Below, in pieces: positions 55,940-63,485 of a stretch of DNA of 64,000 nt. A program made the position numbers and the translations under genes. Source of the stretch: Candidatus Contendibacter sp. (lineage in GTDB: Bacteria; Pseudomonadota; Gammaproteobacteria; Competibacterales; Competibacteraceae); assembly GCA_029624675.1 (NCBI GenBank), contig JARSSP010000036.1, positions 124,001 through 188,000 of the forward strand, written 5' to 3'. How positions within the stretch are numbered: position 1 is the stretch's first letter; every line of letters begins with the position of its first letter. The notes beneath the pieces were generated by a model that worked only from the letters and a program-made list of their open reading frames with translations, made no database searches and was not told the DNA's origin.

Positions 55940-56826
55940 CCGGCCACCAACGCCATGCCACTCTAAGCGCTGGCATTTTTCTCGCCCCGGCCCTGCTGCT
56001 GATTGCGATATTTTTCTTCCTGCCGGTGCTGGCGGCGCTGTTGTTGAGCTTCACCGATTTCGACGTCTACGCACTGGGCGACTTGAACCGGCTACGTTTC
56101 GTCGGTTTCGCCAACTATCTGCAACTGCTGCAAAGCCCGCTGTTCTGGACCGCGCTCGGCAACACCCTTTACTTCATGCTGGTGGGCGGACCGTTGTCGG
56201 TGGCGATATCGCTTGGCGCCGCGCTGTTGGTGAACGCCCGCCTGACCCGTTTTTCGGGCTTCTTCCGCACCGCGTTCTTTCTGCCGGTGGTCACCACCCT
56301 GGTGGCGGTGGCGGTGGTATGGCGCTATCTCTACCATCCGCGCCATGGGCTGTTGAATTACGGCCTGAGTCTGTTGGGCATCGATCCCATCGACTGGCTG
56401 GGCGATCCAGACTGGGCGATGCCGGCGATCATCCTGATGGCGGTGTGGAAGAATTTCGGCTTCAACATGATCATCTTCATCGCCGGCCTGCAAAACATCC
56501 CCCCGCAACTTTACGAGGCGGCGCGGATCGATGGAGCCAATGCCCGGCGGCGATTCCGCCATATCACCCTGCCGCTGCTGGGGCCGACCTTCCTGTTCGT
56601 GGCCCTGATGACCATGATCGGTTATTTCCAGGTGTTCGCCGAACCGTATGTGATGACCCAGGGCGGTCCGGCCAACCGCACGCTCAGCGTGGTCCTGCTG
56701 ATGTACGAGGAAGGCTTTCGCTGGTGGAACATGGGTTACGCCTCGGCGACGGCGTTCGTGCTGTTCGCGCTGATCCTGGTCGGGACCGTCTTGCAACTGA
56801 AGTTGAGGGGGCGGGAATCACCATGA
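55936..56826 (+). CDS. Sugar ABC transporter permease (MalF/UgpA type)
   Basis: 296 residues, six helices. The EAA loop that contacts the ATPase is YEAARIDGANARRRFRHITL. It opens FLAPALLLIAIFFFLPVLAA and contains GFANYLQLL, common in this family. The start is a GTG overlapping the stop of the binding-protein gene (GTGA), and the stop overlaps the second permease. It forms the channel with the next gene product. Confidence 0.93.
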   Translation: MTGHQRHATLSAGIFLAPALLLIAIFFFLPVLAALLLSFTDFDVYALGDLNRLRFVGFANYLQLLQSPLFWTALGNTLYFMLVGGPLSVAISLGAALLVNARLTRFSGFFRTAFFLPVVTTLVAVAVVWRYLYHPRHGLLNYGLSLLGIDPIDWLGDPDWAMPAIILMAVWKNFGFNMIIFIAGLQNIPPQLYEAARIDGANARRRFRHITLPLLGPTFLFVALMTMIGYFQVFAEPYVMTQGGPANRTLSVVLLMYEEGFRWWNMGYASATAFVLFALILVGTVLQLKLRGRESP

Positions 56827-57656
56827 ATCGACGGTTGCATCGCCTGCTTCCCGCCCTGCTGGCGCACGGCGCGCTGGCGGTGGGCGCGGTGTTGGCCCTG
56901 CTGCCGCTGTGGTGGATGCTAGCGGCGTCGCTGATGCCCGCTGGCGAAGCCAATCACTATCCGCCGCGCCTGTGGCCGAGCATGGTGACCTTTGAGCATT
57001 ACGCGGCCTTGTTCACCCGCCTCGATCTAGGTCGCTACCTGTTCAACAGCGCTCTGCTGGCCAGCGCGGTGACCGTCATCGCGCTGTTCATCAACTCAAT
57101 GGCCGGCTATGCCTTCGCCAAATTCCGTTTCCGTTACCGCGACCGCTTGTTCCAGGGTTTGCTGGCGGCGATGGTGATCCCCGCCCAGGTGGCGATGTTG
57201 CCGCTGTTTCTGCTGCTCAAACAATTCGGGCTGATCAACACCTACTGGGGCGTGATCATCCCTGGCATGGCCAGTATCTTCGGTATCTTCCTGATTCGGC
57301 AATATCTACTGGCGATTCCCGATAGCCTGCTGGATGCGGCGCGGATGGACGGAGCCGGTGAATTTCGGATTTACTGGTCGCTGATCCTGCCGCTGTGCCG
57401 GCCGATTCTGGTGACGCTGGCGATTTTCACCTTTCTCGGCGCTTGGAACGATTTCATGTGGCCGCTGATCGTGCTCACCGACAGTTCGAAGCATACCTTG
57501 CCGGTGGCGCTGGCCAACCTGCTGGGCGAACACGTGCAGGATACCGAGCTGATGATGGCCGGCTCGGTGCTCACCGTACTGCCGGTGATGCTGCTGTTCG
57601 TGGTATTGCAAAAATATTACATCGCTGGGATTCTGCTGGGCGGCATGAAAGGCTAG
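56823..57656 (+). CDS. Sugar ABC transporter permease (MalG/UgpE type)
   Basis: 277 residues, six helices. Typical MalG pattern: LPLWWMLAASLMP, FINSMAGYAFAKFRFRYRD, EAA loop LLDAARMDGAGEFRIYWSLI and the end YYIAGILLGGMKG. It ends in TAG. No ATP-binding subunit gene follows; the next gene is a convergent phasin. The transporter must borrow an MsiK/MalK-like ATPase encoded elsewhere. Confidence 0.93.
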   Translation: MNRRLHRLLPALLAHGALAVGAVLALLPLWWMLAASLMPAGEANHYPPRLWPSMVTFEHYAALFTRLDLGRYLFNSALLASAVTVIALFINSMAGYAFAKFRFRYRDRLFQGLLAAMVIPAQVAMLPLFLLLKQFGLINTYWGVIIPGMASIFGIFLIRQYLLAIPDSLLDAARMDGAGEFRIYWSLILPLCRPILVTLAIFTFLGAWNDFMWPLIVLTDSSKHTLPVALANLLGEHVQDTELMMAGSVLTVLPVMLLFVVLQKYYIAGILLGGMKG

Positions 57657-57723
57657 GGGGCGAGCGGTGGGAAACCGCCCAGGCGGCGGATTCCGCCAGT
57701 CGGGTTACCAACTTGGCGCCGAT

Positions 57724-58068
57724 TCAGCGCATTTCCAGTTCGTTCAGGTGCAAGTCAAAGTTCTGGATCATTTCTGCCAGGCTGCGGATTTCCTCCGGCG
57801 TGGGCGCGCTCGCCGCCTCCACGCCGGAACCGGCCCCAGCCAGCACCAACCGAGCTAGCCGCTTGAGTTCGCGCAGGCCATCGTCTTGCTCGTCGATGGC
57901 TTCCACAACCTCGCCGCATTGCACCAGTTGGTCGAAAAAATCGTGACCTTCCTGTTGAGCCCGCGCCAGCGCGCCGATTCCGGCCAGCCAGATTTGGCTG
58001 GCCAAGGCCAGCGTGTCTTCCACCTTGCGCGTTTCGCGCATGTATTTCCGCAGTTGTTGGTACGCCAT
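57724..58068 (-). CDS. Phasin-family PHA granule-associated protein
   Basis: 114 residues. The signature ASQIWLAGIGALARAQQEGH, then FFDQLVQCGE, is that of phasins that coat polyhydroxyalkanoate granules; the helical, Leu/Ala/Glu-rich remainder fits. ATG 58068 has GGAG eight bases upstream; an ATG nine codons earlier lacks one. No PHA synthase gene is in the window. Its presence suggests the organism stores PHA. Confidence 0.8.
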   Translation of the reverse strand: MAYQQLRKYMRETRKVEDTLALASQIWLAGIGALARAQQEGHDFFDQLVQCGEVVEAIDEQDDGLRELKRLARLVLAGAGSGVEAASAPTPEEIRSLAEMIQNFDLHLNELEMR

Positions 58069-58370
58069 GGTTGCCACTCCCGCGCCAAACCCCAAGAACG
58101 GTCGTCCGTGACAACACGTTCCGGGCGTTCCGAACCCTTATGCTGATTCTCCGTGGCGGACCCCAAAAAGCTTTTCGAACCGCTGGTTGCCCTCCAGATT
58201 ATGGCGGTTCAAGCAGTTGGGCCATCACCCCGGTCCACCGTCCCTTCCAATGGTAACGGCATGGATTAGAATAAACACACTAACGGCGTGAAACGGGGGA
58301 CTTGAGCGGTTTTTCTCGATAACTATTTGATTTCCTATCCCCATACCCTTTGTTCTGTGAAGGAGAAGGA
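58069..58370. other. Divergent promoter gap between phasin gene and decayed gene
   Basis: 302 bases with no gene. AT content rises after about 58260. It ends in a strong AAGGAGAAGGA ribosome site for the decayed gene at 58371. I see no clear repeat or RNA structure here. Confidence 0.5.
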
Positions 58371-59290
58371 ATGAAAAGAATCGCACTCTTAGACTCGTCG
58401 CTTGAGTGGTCCGCCCCAGTCGGGCCGATTGCCCGTGGCCATAGCCCGGCGGTTTCCATGAATAACCAGGGCGACCTGGTCCTCGTTTACGCCAACAGCA
58501 TCTGGACGCCTGTGCCCGAGTTGCGGGCTCGGGTCGGCAAGCTTGATGATTCATCGGTAACCTGGCACGACGAGCGCAAATTCGACACTGGTTCCTTCCC
58601 CTCGGTGGGCATCAACGACCAAGGCGAAGTGGTCAGCACGCACCAGTAGAACAACGGCGGCAAGTCGCTCTTCTACAGCACGGGACAGATCAACGGCAAC
58701 GAGGCGGTCTGGAACAAAGAGGGCGCCGGTACTCTGTACACGACCGGTAACAGCACCTCCGTCGATCTCAACAACTCCTCGATCCTTGTCGAGGTGCACT
58801 AGGCGAATGTCGCCGACTCTCTCTGGTCGATGGTCGGGCAGCTCAGCGGTGACTCGATCGAATGGCTGCAAAAGAGCCCACAATTCGACAACGGTAGACG
58901 TCTGAGCGTGGCGCTCAACTCCACCGACAGATCGTACAATTTCACGAGACGACAAAGTTCTTCCCTGGACGGATCTTCGGCAACGCCGACGAGATCGAGG
59001 GCAGGCAACAAATCAAGTGGTTCGGCTCCGCCGAAACTGCTCGCTTTCTGAGCGCCAACCCGAAGGTTGACATGAACGAATCCGGCGTGAGCGTTCAAGT
59101 GCACCTTTCGGTTGACGGCGCGATGTACTACCGCGGCGGCTAGCTCAGCGAAGATGGTAGATCGATCAAGGAGGGCTCCTCTTTAGAATTCCTCGTGGGG
59201 TTCGAGTACGACGTGGCGATCAACAACGATGGCCTGGTGGTTCTAGTCTACGCCCCGCAGAACACGGTATCAGCGGAGAACATCTTATAA
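58371..59290 (+). pseudogene. Decayed repeat (beta-propeller-like) protein gene with three TAG codons and one frameshift
   Basis: Starts MKRIALLDSSLEWSAPVG after a strong ribosome site. The same frame continues past TAG at 58647 and TAG at 58800. At about 58926 one base is missing; the next frame then continues through TAG at 59141 to TAA at 59288. Joined, it gives about 306 residues of repeats: PSVGINDQGEVVSTHQ, ILVEVH, RRLSVALNST, PKVDMNESGVSVQVH and YDVAINNDGLVVLVYA. Repeats of this V-E-V-H type suggest a propeller-like secreted or surface protein, but no signal peptide is seen. At two of the three positions the repeat pattern favours Gln, so CAG-to-TAG changes are likely. Other genes in the window end in TAG, which argues against recoding. 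Confidence 0.75.
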
Positions 59291-59349
59291 ATTGTTGGGA
59301 CGGTGGTCTCGTAAAAAACTGCGGCTCCGGCCGTGCAGGTTCGGCCGCT

Positions 59350-59502
59350 ATCGCCCCATTGGCTGCAACAGCAGATCGTGGAAACCAAGCAAAGGATAAT
59401 CATCAGAATATCCTGGAGGTTGTGGAGCTTGTTCCGCGTCTCGCAACGTGGATCGGGCAGATTGGCAAAAGACGGGCGCGGGTCGAGCAGTTGCGGCAGC
59501 AT
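59350..59502 (-). pseudogene. Fragment of an ISAs1-family transposase
   Basis: About 51 residues resembling the N-terminal domain of ISAs1/H-repeat transposases: QLLDPRPSFANLPDPR, then HNLQDILMIILCLV, where intact proteins have a LPDPR...H-L-DIL-I-LCA pattern. After SQWGD the similarity stops and no DDE catalytic domain follows. I see no terminal inverted repeats. It is a dead remnant beside the decayed gene and marks past insertion-sequence activity. Confidence 0.6.
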
Positions 59503-59643
59503 CCGGTTTCTCCATCCGGTCAATCGCGTCCCCTTACCCCAGCAATCCACCTCCTGTCAACTCACTACATAGCGCGATTGCCCTAATGCCACGGTTAGAG
59601 TTGGCGGAAATTTCCCCCCGAATGTTTTATGCTGTTAAGCCAG

Positions 59644-59684
59644 CCGTCGGTCGCGCGCCACTCGCCTGGCAGGGTCGCCGACGG
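59644..59684 (+). promoter_or_regulatory. Hairpin in the dksA leader
   Basis: CCGTCGG (59644-59650) can pair with CCGACGG (59678-59684) across a 27-base loop, followed by TTCGTTTTTGTC, about 55 bases before the dksA start. It could be a leader terminator/attenuator or the end of an upstream transcript. TTTTATGCTG at 59625-59634 resembles a -10 region but has no well-spaced -35 box. Confidence 0.4.
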
Positions 59685-59738
59685 TTCGTTTTTGTCGTTT
59701 CGACCCAATGACTCTAAAAAAACCAAAGGTGGATGACC

Positions 59739-60158
59739 ATGACCGAGGCTTTGGCGGAAGTCGCGCCCTACCGCGCCGAGCAGGACGAGGATTACATGAA
59801 CGACCGGCAGAAGGCGCATTTTCGCGCCATCCTGCTGGCCTGGAAGCAGGAACTGGTGGAGGAAAGCCGACGCACCGTTCATCACATGCAGGACGATCTG
59901 TTGAATCTGCCCGATCCCAACGACCGCGCCAGCCAGGAAGAGGAATTTTCCATCGCGCTGCGAGCGCGGGACCGGGAACGCAAGTTGCTGCACAAGATCG
60001 ACAAGGCATTGGCCCGGCTGGCTAGCGACGACTACGGTTACTGCGAAGCGTGCGGCGTGGAAATCGGCCTGCGGCGGCTGGAAGCGCGACCCACGGCGGA
60101 ATTGTGCATCGACTGCAAGCATCTGGAAGAACAGAAGGAGAAAAGTCAGGCGGTGTGA
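59739..60158 (+). CDS. dksA: RNA polymerase-binding transcription factor DksA
   Basis: 139 residues. A coiled coil carries the conserved DxxDxA tip near residue 65 (LNLPDPNDRASQEEEF) and a C-terminal zinc finger has four Cys (YCEACGVEIGLRRLEARP, then LCIDCK). With ppGpp it adjusts rRNA and amino acid promoters. The later ATG at 59739 is favoured because AGGTGG lies six bases before it; ATG 59733 would overlap that site. Confidence 0.95.
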   Translation: MTEALAEVAPYRAEQDEDYMNDRQKAHFRAILLAWKQELVEESRRTVHHMQDDLLNLPDPNDRASQEEEFSIALRARDRERKLLHKIDKALARLASDDYGYCEACGVEIGLRRLEARPTAELCIDCKHLEEQKEKSQAV

Positions 60159-60216
60159 AGCCGCGTCGCCGCGCCGTCGGCCCGCTTAACCCACCTTATT
60201 CGTCGGCAAGCCTTCC

Positions 60217-60882
60217 ATGATCTGGTGCAAACACGGCCAGGGAACCGGGCGCGACCGTTATCACCATGGCAATTTGCGTGAGGCGCTGATCGAAGCCGCG
60301 CTGGATTTGATCGCCGAACGCGGCCCTGCCGACTTTACGTTCGCCGAAGTCGCCCGCCTGGTTGGAGTGAGTCCAGCCGCCCCCTATCGACATTTCCGCG
60401 ACCGCAACGCTCTTCTTGCCGAAGTCGCCCGCCGTGGCTTTCGGCAATTCGAGGCCGATCTGGTCCAAGCCTGGAGCGACGGGCGACCGGAGCCGCTCCG
60501 CGCGCTCGTCAACTGCGGCCGGGCTTATCTGGCGTTCGCCCGACAGCAGCCCGCCTACTATGCCGCGATGTTCGAAGCCGGGCTTCCCCCGGAAACCGAC
60601 GCCGACCTCGCCCAAGCCGGCGAACGGGCTCTCGCCGTGCTCATGAACGCGGCGGACACCCTGTGGGCTAAGACCCCGAAAAATCAGCCACCGCCGCCCC
60701 GAATGGTTGCCCTCCACATCTGGTCCCTGGCGCATGGGATCGCATCGCTGTTCCTGAACTGCTGCGAAGGGTCGCGGCAACCGCTGCCCATGACGCCGGA
60801 GGATTTGTTGGAAGCCGGCATTCTGGTCTATCTGCGCGGGCTGGGCCTCGGCGGCGGTAAAGCCGTCCCGGCGGAGCGTTGA
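60217..60882 (+). CDS. TetR-family transcriptional regulator
   Basis: 221 residues. The N-terminal helix-turn-helix (about 15-60) begins YHHGNLREALIEAALDLI, with FTFAEVARLVGVSPAAPYRHF as recognition region. The C-terminal ligand domain resembles the WHG type (FARQQPAYYAAMFEAG, LHIWSLAHGIASLFL). A perfect palindrome in the gap to the next gene is a candidate operator. The effector is unknown. Confidence 0.88.
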   Translation: MIWCKHGQGTGRDRYHHGNLREALIEAALDLIAERGPADFTFAEVARLVGVSPAAPYRHFRDRNALLAEVARRGFRQFEADLVQAWSDGRPEPLRALVNCGRAYLAFARQQPAYYAAMFEAGLPPETDADLAQAGERALAVLMNAADTLWAKTPKNQPPPPRMVALHIWSLAHGIASLFLNCCEGSRQPLPMTPEDLLEAGILVYLRGLGLGGGKAVPAER

Positions 60883-60926
60883 CGGTTCGTCACCGCTTGA
60901 CATAAAGGGGTTGGGGCGCCTAACAT

Positions 60927-60943
60927 TGTTAATGTGATTAACA
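60927..60943. promoter_or_regulatory. Candidate TetR operator, 17-base perfect palindrome
   Basis: TGTTAAT-GTG-ATTAACA, seven-base arms around three bases, lies 17 bases before the DUF2852 start and 44 bases after the tetR stop. Size and symmetry fit a TetR-type site and it would block the ribosome-site/promoter region of the DUF2852 gene. Confidence 0.6.
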
Positions 60944-60959
60944 TTTACATGGAGGACCT

Positions 60960-61376
60960 ATGATTCTTGCGGCACATCCCCATCCCGTCGACAAACTGGC
61001 CTGGACTGGCTTGATCGTTCTCGGCCTGGTGTTCTGGTGGCCTCTCGGCCTGGCCATTCTGGCTTATCTTATCTGGAGCGGAAGAATGAAATGCGGGTAT
61101 TTCGATAACGCAAGCCACCCTCGGCGTCATGGTTTCGGGCGATTTTTCCATAGCGCTGGCCGAGGGTGTTGCGACTGGCGACGGTCGACTTCCAGCGGCA
61201 ACACGGCCTTTGACGAGTATCGCAGCGAAACGCTACGTCGGCTGGAAGAGGAACAGCAGGCGTTCGTGGAATTTCTCGACCGACTCCGCCGGGCGCGGGA
61301 TCAAGCGGAGTTCGACCAGTTCATGGCCGAACGGAAGCATCGCGGCGAAGATCCCAAGCAACCAGTAACCAATTGA
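60960..61376 (+). CDS. DUF2852 membrane protein
   Basis: 138 residues. One N-terminal helix (TGLIVLGLVFWWPLGLAILA, then YLIWSGRM) is followed by a basic loop and a C-terminal helical part with SSGNTAFDEYRSETLRRLEE and FDQFMAERK, the DUF2852 pattern. GGAGG lies seven bases before the start. It follows a tetR gene and its likely operator, so expression is probably controlled by it. Function unknown. Confidence 0.82.
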   Translation: MILAAHPHPVDKLAWTGLIVLGLVFWWPLGLAILAYLIWSGRMKCGYFDNASHPRRHGFGRFFHSAGRGCCDWRRSTSSGNTAFDEYRSETLRRLEEEQQAFVEFLDRLRRARDQAEFDQFMAERKHRGEDPKQPVTN

Positions 61377-61403
61377 GAGAGGCCCTTTGCACTCATCCCT
61401 GCC

Positions 61404-61425
61404 CTTCGCCCGCGAGCGGGCGAAG
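61404..61425. repeat. REP-like GC palindrome between convergent genes
   Basis: CTTCGCCCGC and GCGGGCGAAG, perfect ten-base arms around GA, with partly matching flanks extending to about 61392 and 61438. It lies between the convergent DUF2852 and tsaE genes. It may serve as a two-way transcript end; a related CCGCGAGCGG core occurs near 19584. Confidence 0.6.
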
Positions 61426-61462
61426 ATGGGGGGTGAGAAGACAAGTCCTTGACAGCGAAAGG

Positions 61463-61924
61463 TTACGCTGAGCCGGCCAACCCGACCAACATGGCTTGGC
61501 CGGCTGGAGCGCGCGCTTCCAGTCGGCAGCCCCGTCCCTCGCCGACGTAGTCGAGGGTGACTTCCAGATCCGCCGCTGGCAATTCACCCTGGCCACGCTC
61601 CGGCCACTCGATCAGCAGCACCGCCTCGCCGTCCAGTTGATCGCGCAAGCCCAGAAATTCCAGTTCCCCGGGATCGGTCAGCCGATACAAATCCCAGTGA
61701 AATAGCCGCCAACCGTCCAACTGATACGGTTCCACCAGGGTGTAGGTGGGACTTTTCACCGCGCCGCGATGGCCGAGCGCACGCAGCAGACCACGCGCCA
61801 GCGTGGTCTTGCCGGCGCCCAGCTCGCCACGTAAATAAACCACGCCGCCGGGCTTGAGAACCGCCGCCAGCCGCGCGCCGAGCCGTTCGGTGGCGGTGGC
61901 GGAATCGAGCATGAAATTCAGCAT
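61463..61924 (-). CDS. tsaE: tRNA threonylcarbamoyladenosine biosynthesis ATPase TsaE
   Basis: 153 residues. P-loop GELGAGKTTLARGLL, switch region SPTYTLVEPY, then HWDLYRL and LIEWPERGQG match TsaE/YjeE, which cycles the TsaBD complex in making t6A of ANN-decoding tRNAs. ATG 61924 or, four codons later, 61912. It lies three bases after nnr on the same strand, a common pairing. Confidence 0.95.
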   Translation of the reverse strand: MLNFMLDSATATERLGARLAAVLKPGGVVYLRGELGAGKTTLARGLLRALGHRGAVKSPTYTLVEPYQLDGWRLFHWDLYRLTDPGELEFLGLRDQLDGEAVLLIEWPERGQGELPAADLEVTLDYVGEGRGCRLEARAPAGQAMLVGLAGSA

Positions 61925-61927
61925 AAC

Positions 61928-63415
61928 TCAGTTTGGATTCGCCAGTTGCCGCAGGAAGGGTAGCAGGTCGGTCGCCAGCAAGCCGCGCTCGCCGCTAGCT
62001 CGCGCCGCCAGATCACCGGCCCGGCCGTGTAGATACGCGCCCGCCTTGGCCGCCGCGAACGGCGACAGGCCCTGCGCCCGCAGCGCGGCGATGACCCCGG
62101 TCAGCACGTCGCCCATGCCGCCGCTGGCCATGCCCGGATTGCCGGCGTGACACAGCGCCACCAGTCCATCCGCCTTGCTGGCGATCAGCGAGCCGGCGCC
62201 CTTGAGCAGGGCCACGCCACCGAAACGCAGCGCCAGGTCCTCGACGGCGGCGAAACGGTCGGCTTCGACTTGGACGGGGGTCATTTTCAGCAAGTGGGCG
62301 GCCTCGCCGGCGTGCGGGGTCAGAATCCAGTCGTCGCGAAAGACCGGTTCGACCGCCAGTAGATTGAGCGCATCGGCGTCCACCACCAGCGGCCGGTCAC
62401 GGGCGAGCGCGGCTTGCAACATCGCCCGACCCCAGTCGCCGCGTCCCAGGCCCGGCCCCACCGCGACAACCGTCGCCCGGTCCAACAGCGGCTCCAGGGC
62501 ATCGGGGGTTTCGATGCCGTGGAACATCAGTTCCGGTCGGGCCGCCGCCTGCAAGCTGGCGTGAACAGCGCGGGTGGCGACGCTGACCAGCCCCGCGCCG
62601 CAACGGGCGGCGGCCTCGCCGGCCATTCGCGCCGCGCCGGCCATCCCCAGTTCGCCGCCGATGACCAGCACATGACCGAAATGACCCTTGTGGGCGCCGC
62701 GCGAGCGGTGGGGAAGCAATGCCGGCAAATCCTCGCCGACGTAGCGCCAGCAGGCGGGATGCAGGGCTGGATAAATGTCGGACGGTACCTCCAGATCGGT
62801 GAAATGGATATCGCCGCAACAGGCGGGGCCCTGCCCGGTGAACAATCCCTGCTTGAGGCCGATGAAAGTGATCGTGACCGCCGCGCGCACCGCCGCGCCC
62901 AGGATCGCCCCGGTGTCGGCGTGCAGGCCGGAGGGAATGTCCAGGGCGAAGCGGTCGGCGGGGTGCGCGTTCATGGCTTCGATGGCCTCGCGCCAGACGC
63001 CGCTCACGTCTCGCTCTAGCCCAGTGCCCAGGATGGCGTCCACCAGTAGATCGGCGCCATCCAAACCGGCAGTGGTGAAGGCTGTCGTCGGCACGCCAGC
63101 GGCGCAGGCGTCTTGCCAGGCGGTCAAGGCGTCACCGCGCAGCGCGTCTGGATTGGAAAGGGTCAACGCCTGGACATCCAGGCCAGTCTTGCGAGCCAGT
63201 CGGGCCACCACGTAACCGTCGCCCGTGTTGTTGCCGCCGCCGCAAACTACCACGATCCGGCGCGCGTTCGGCCAGCGCTGGCGCAGCAACTCGAACGCCG
63301 CTTCGCCGGCCCGGCTCATCAGGGTATAACCGGGAATGCCGCGCTCCTCGATGGCGATACGATCCAGTTCCCGCACCTGGACGGCACGGTACAATTCAAA
63401 AGGTAATTCGCGCAT
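61928..63415 (-). CDS. nnr: Bifunctional NAD(P)H-hydrate epimerase / ADP-dependent dehydratase
   Basis: 495 residues. The N-terminal epimerase (NAXE) has VVCGGGNNTGDGYVVARLA and DAILGTGLERDV. The C-terminal ribokinase-like dehydratase (NAXD) has HKGHFGHVLVIGGELGMAGA, DADALNLLA, LTPHAGEAAHLL and NPGMASGGMGDVLTG. It repairs damaged NADHX/NADPHX. ATG 63415 (MRELPFELY) starts at the epimerase; an upstream in-frame ATG at 63586 overlaps divergent queG and is rejected. Confidence 0.95.
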   Translation of the reverse strand: MRELPFELYRAVQVRELDRIAIEERGIPGYTLMSRAGEAAFELLRQRWPNARRIVVVCGGGNNTGDGYVVARLARKTGLDVQALTLSNPDALRGDALTAWQDACAAGVPTTAFTTAGLDGADLLVDAILGTGLERDVSGVWREAIEAMNAHPADRFALDIPSGLHADTGAILGAAVRAAVTITFIGLKQGLFTGQGPACCGDIHFTDLEVPSDIYPALHPACWRYVGEDLPALLPHRSRGAHKGHFGHVLVIGGELGMAGAARMAGEAAARCGAGLVSVATRAVHASLQAAARPELMFHGIETPDALEPLLDRATVVAVGPGLGRGDWGRAMLQAALARDRPLVVDADALNLLAVEPVFRDDWILTPHAGEAAHLLKMTPVQVEADRFAAVEDLALRFGGVALLKGAGSLIASKADGLVALCHAGNPGMASGGMGDVLTGVIAALRAQGLSPFAAAKAGAYLHGRAGDLAARASGERGLLATDLLPFLRQLANPN

Positions 63416-63485
63416 GGGAAATCTCCTTGGCCGCGATGATGAAGGGCACAATACGCCCGTCCTTGCACCAATTCCAGCCGTCGCC

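Noticed and set aside
58371..59290. Genome-wide TAG reassignment to explain the internal TAG codons
   Set aside because: ccoP and the second sugar permease end in TAG at the normal length, and the gene also has a frameshift, so decay is simpler.
59248..59349. C-terminal continuation of the transposase fragment
   Set aside because: After SQWGD the frame loses resemblance to ISAs1 proteins and overlaps the end of the decayed gene on the other strand.
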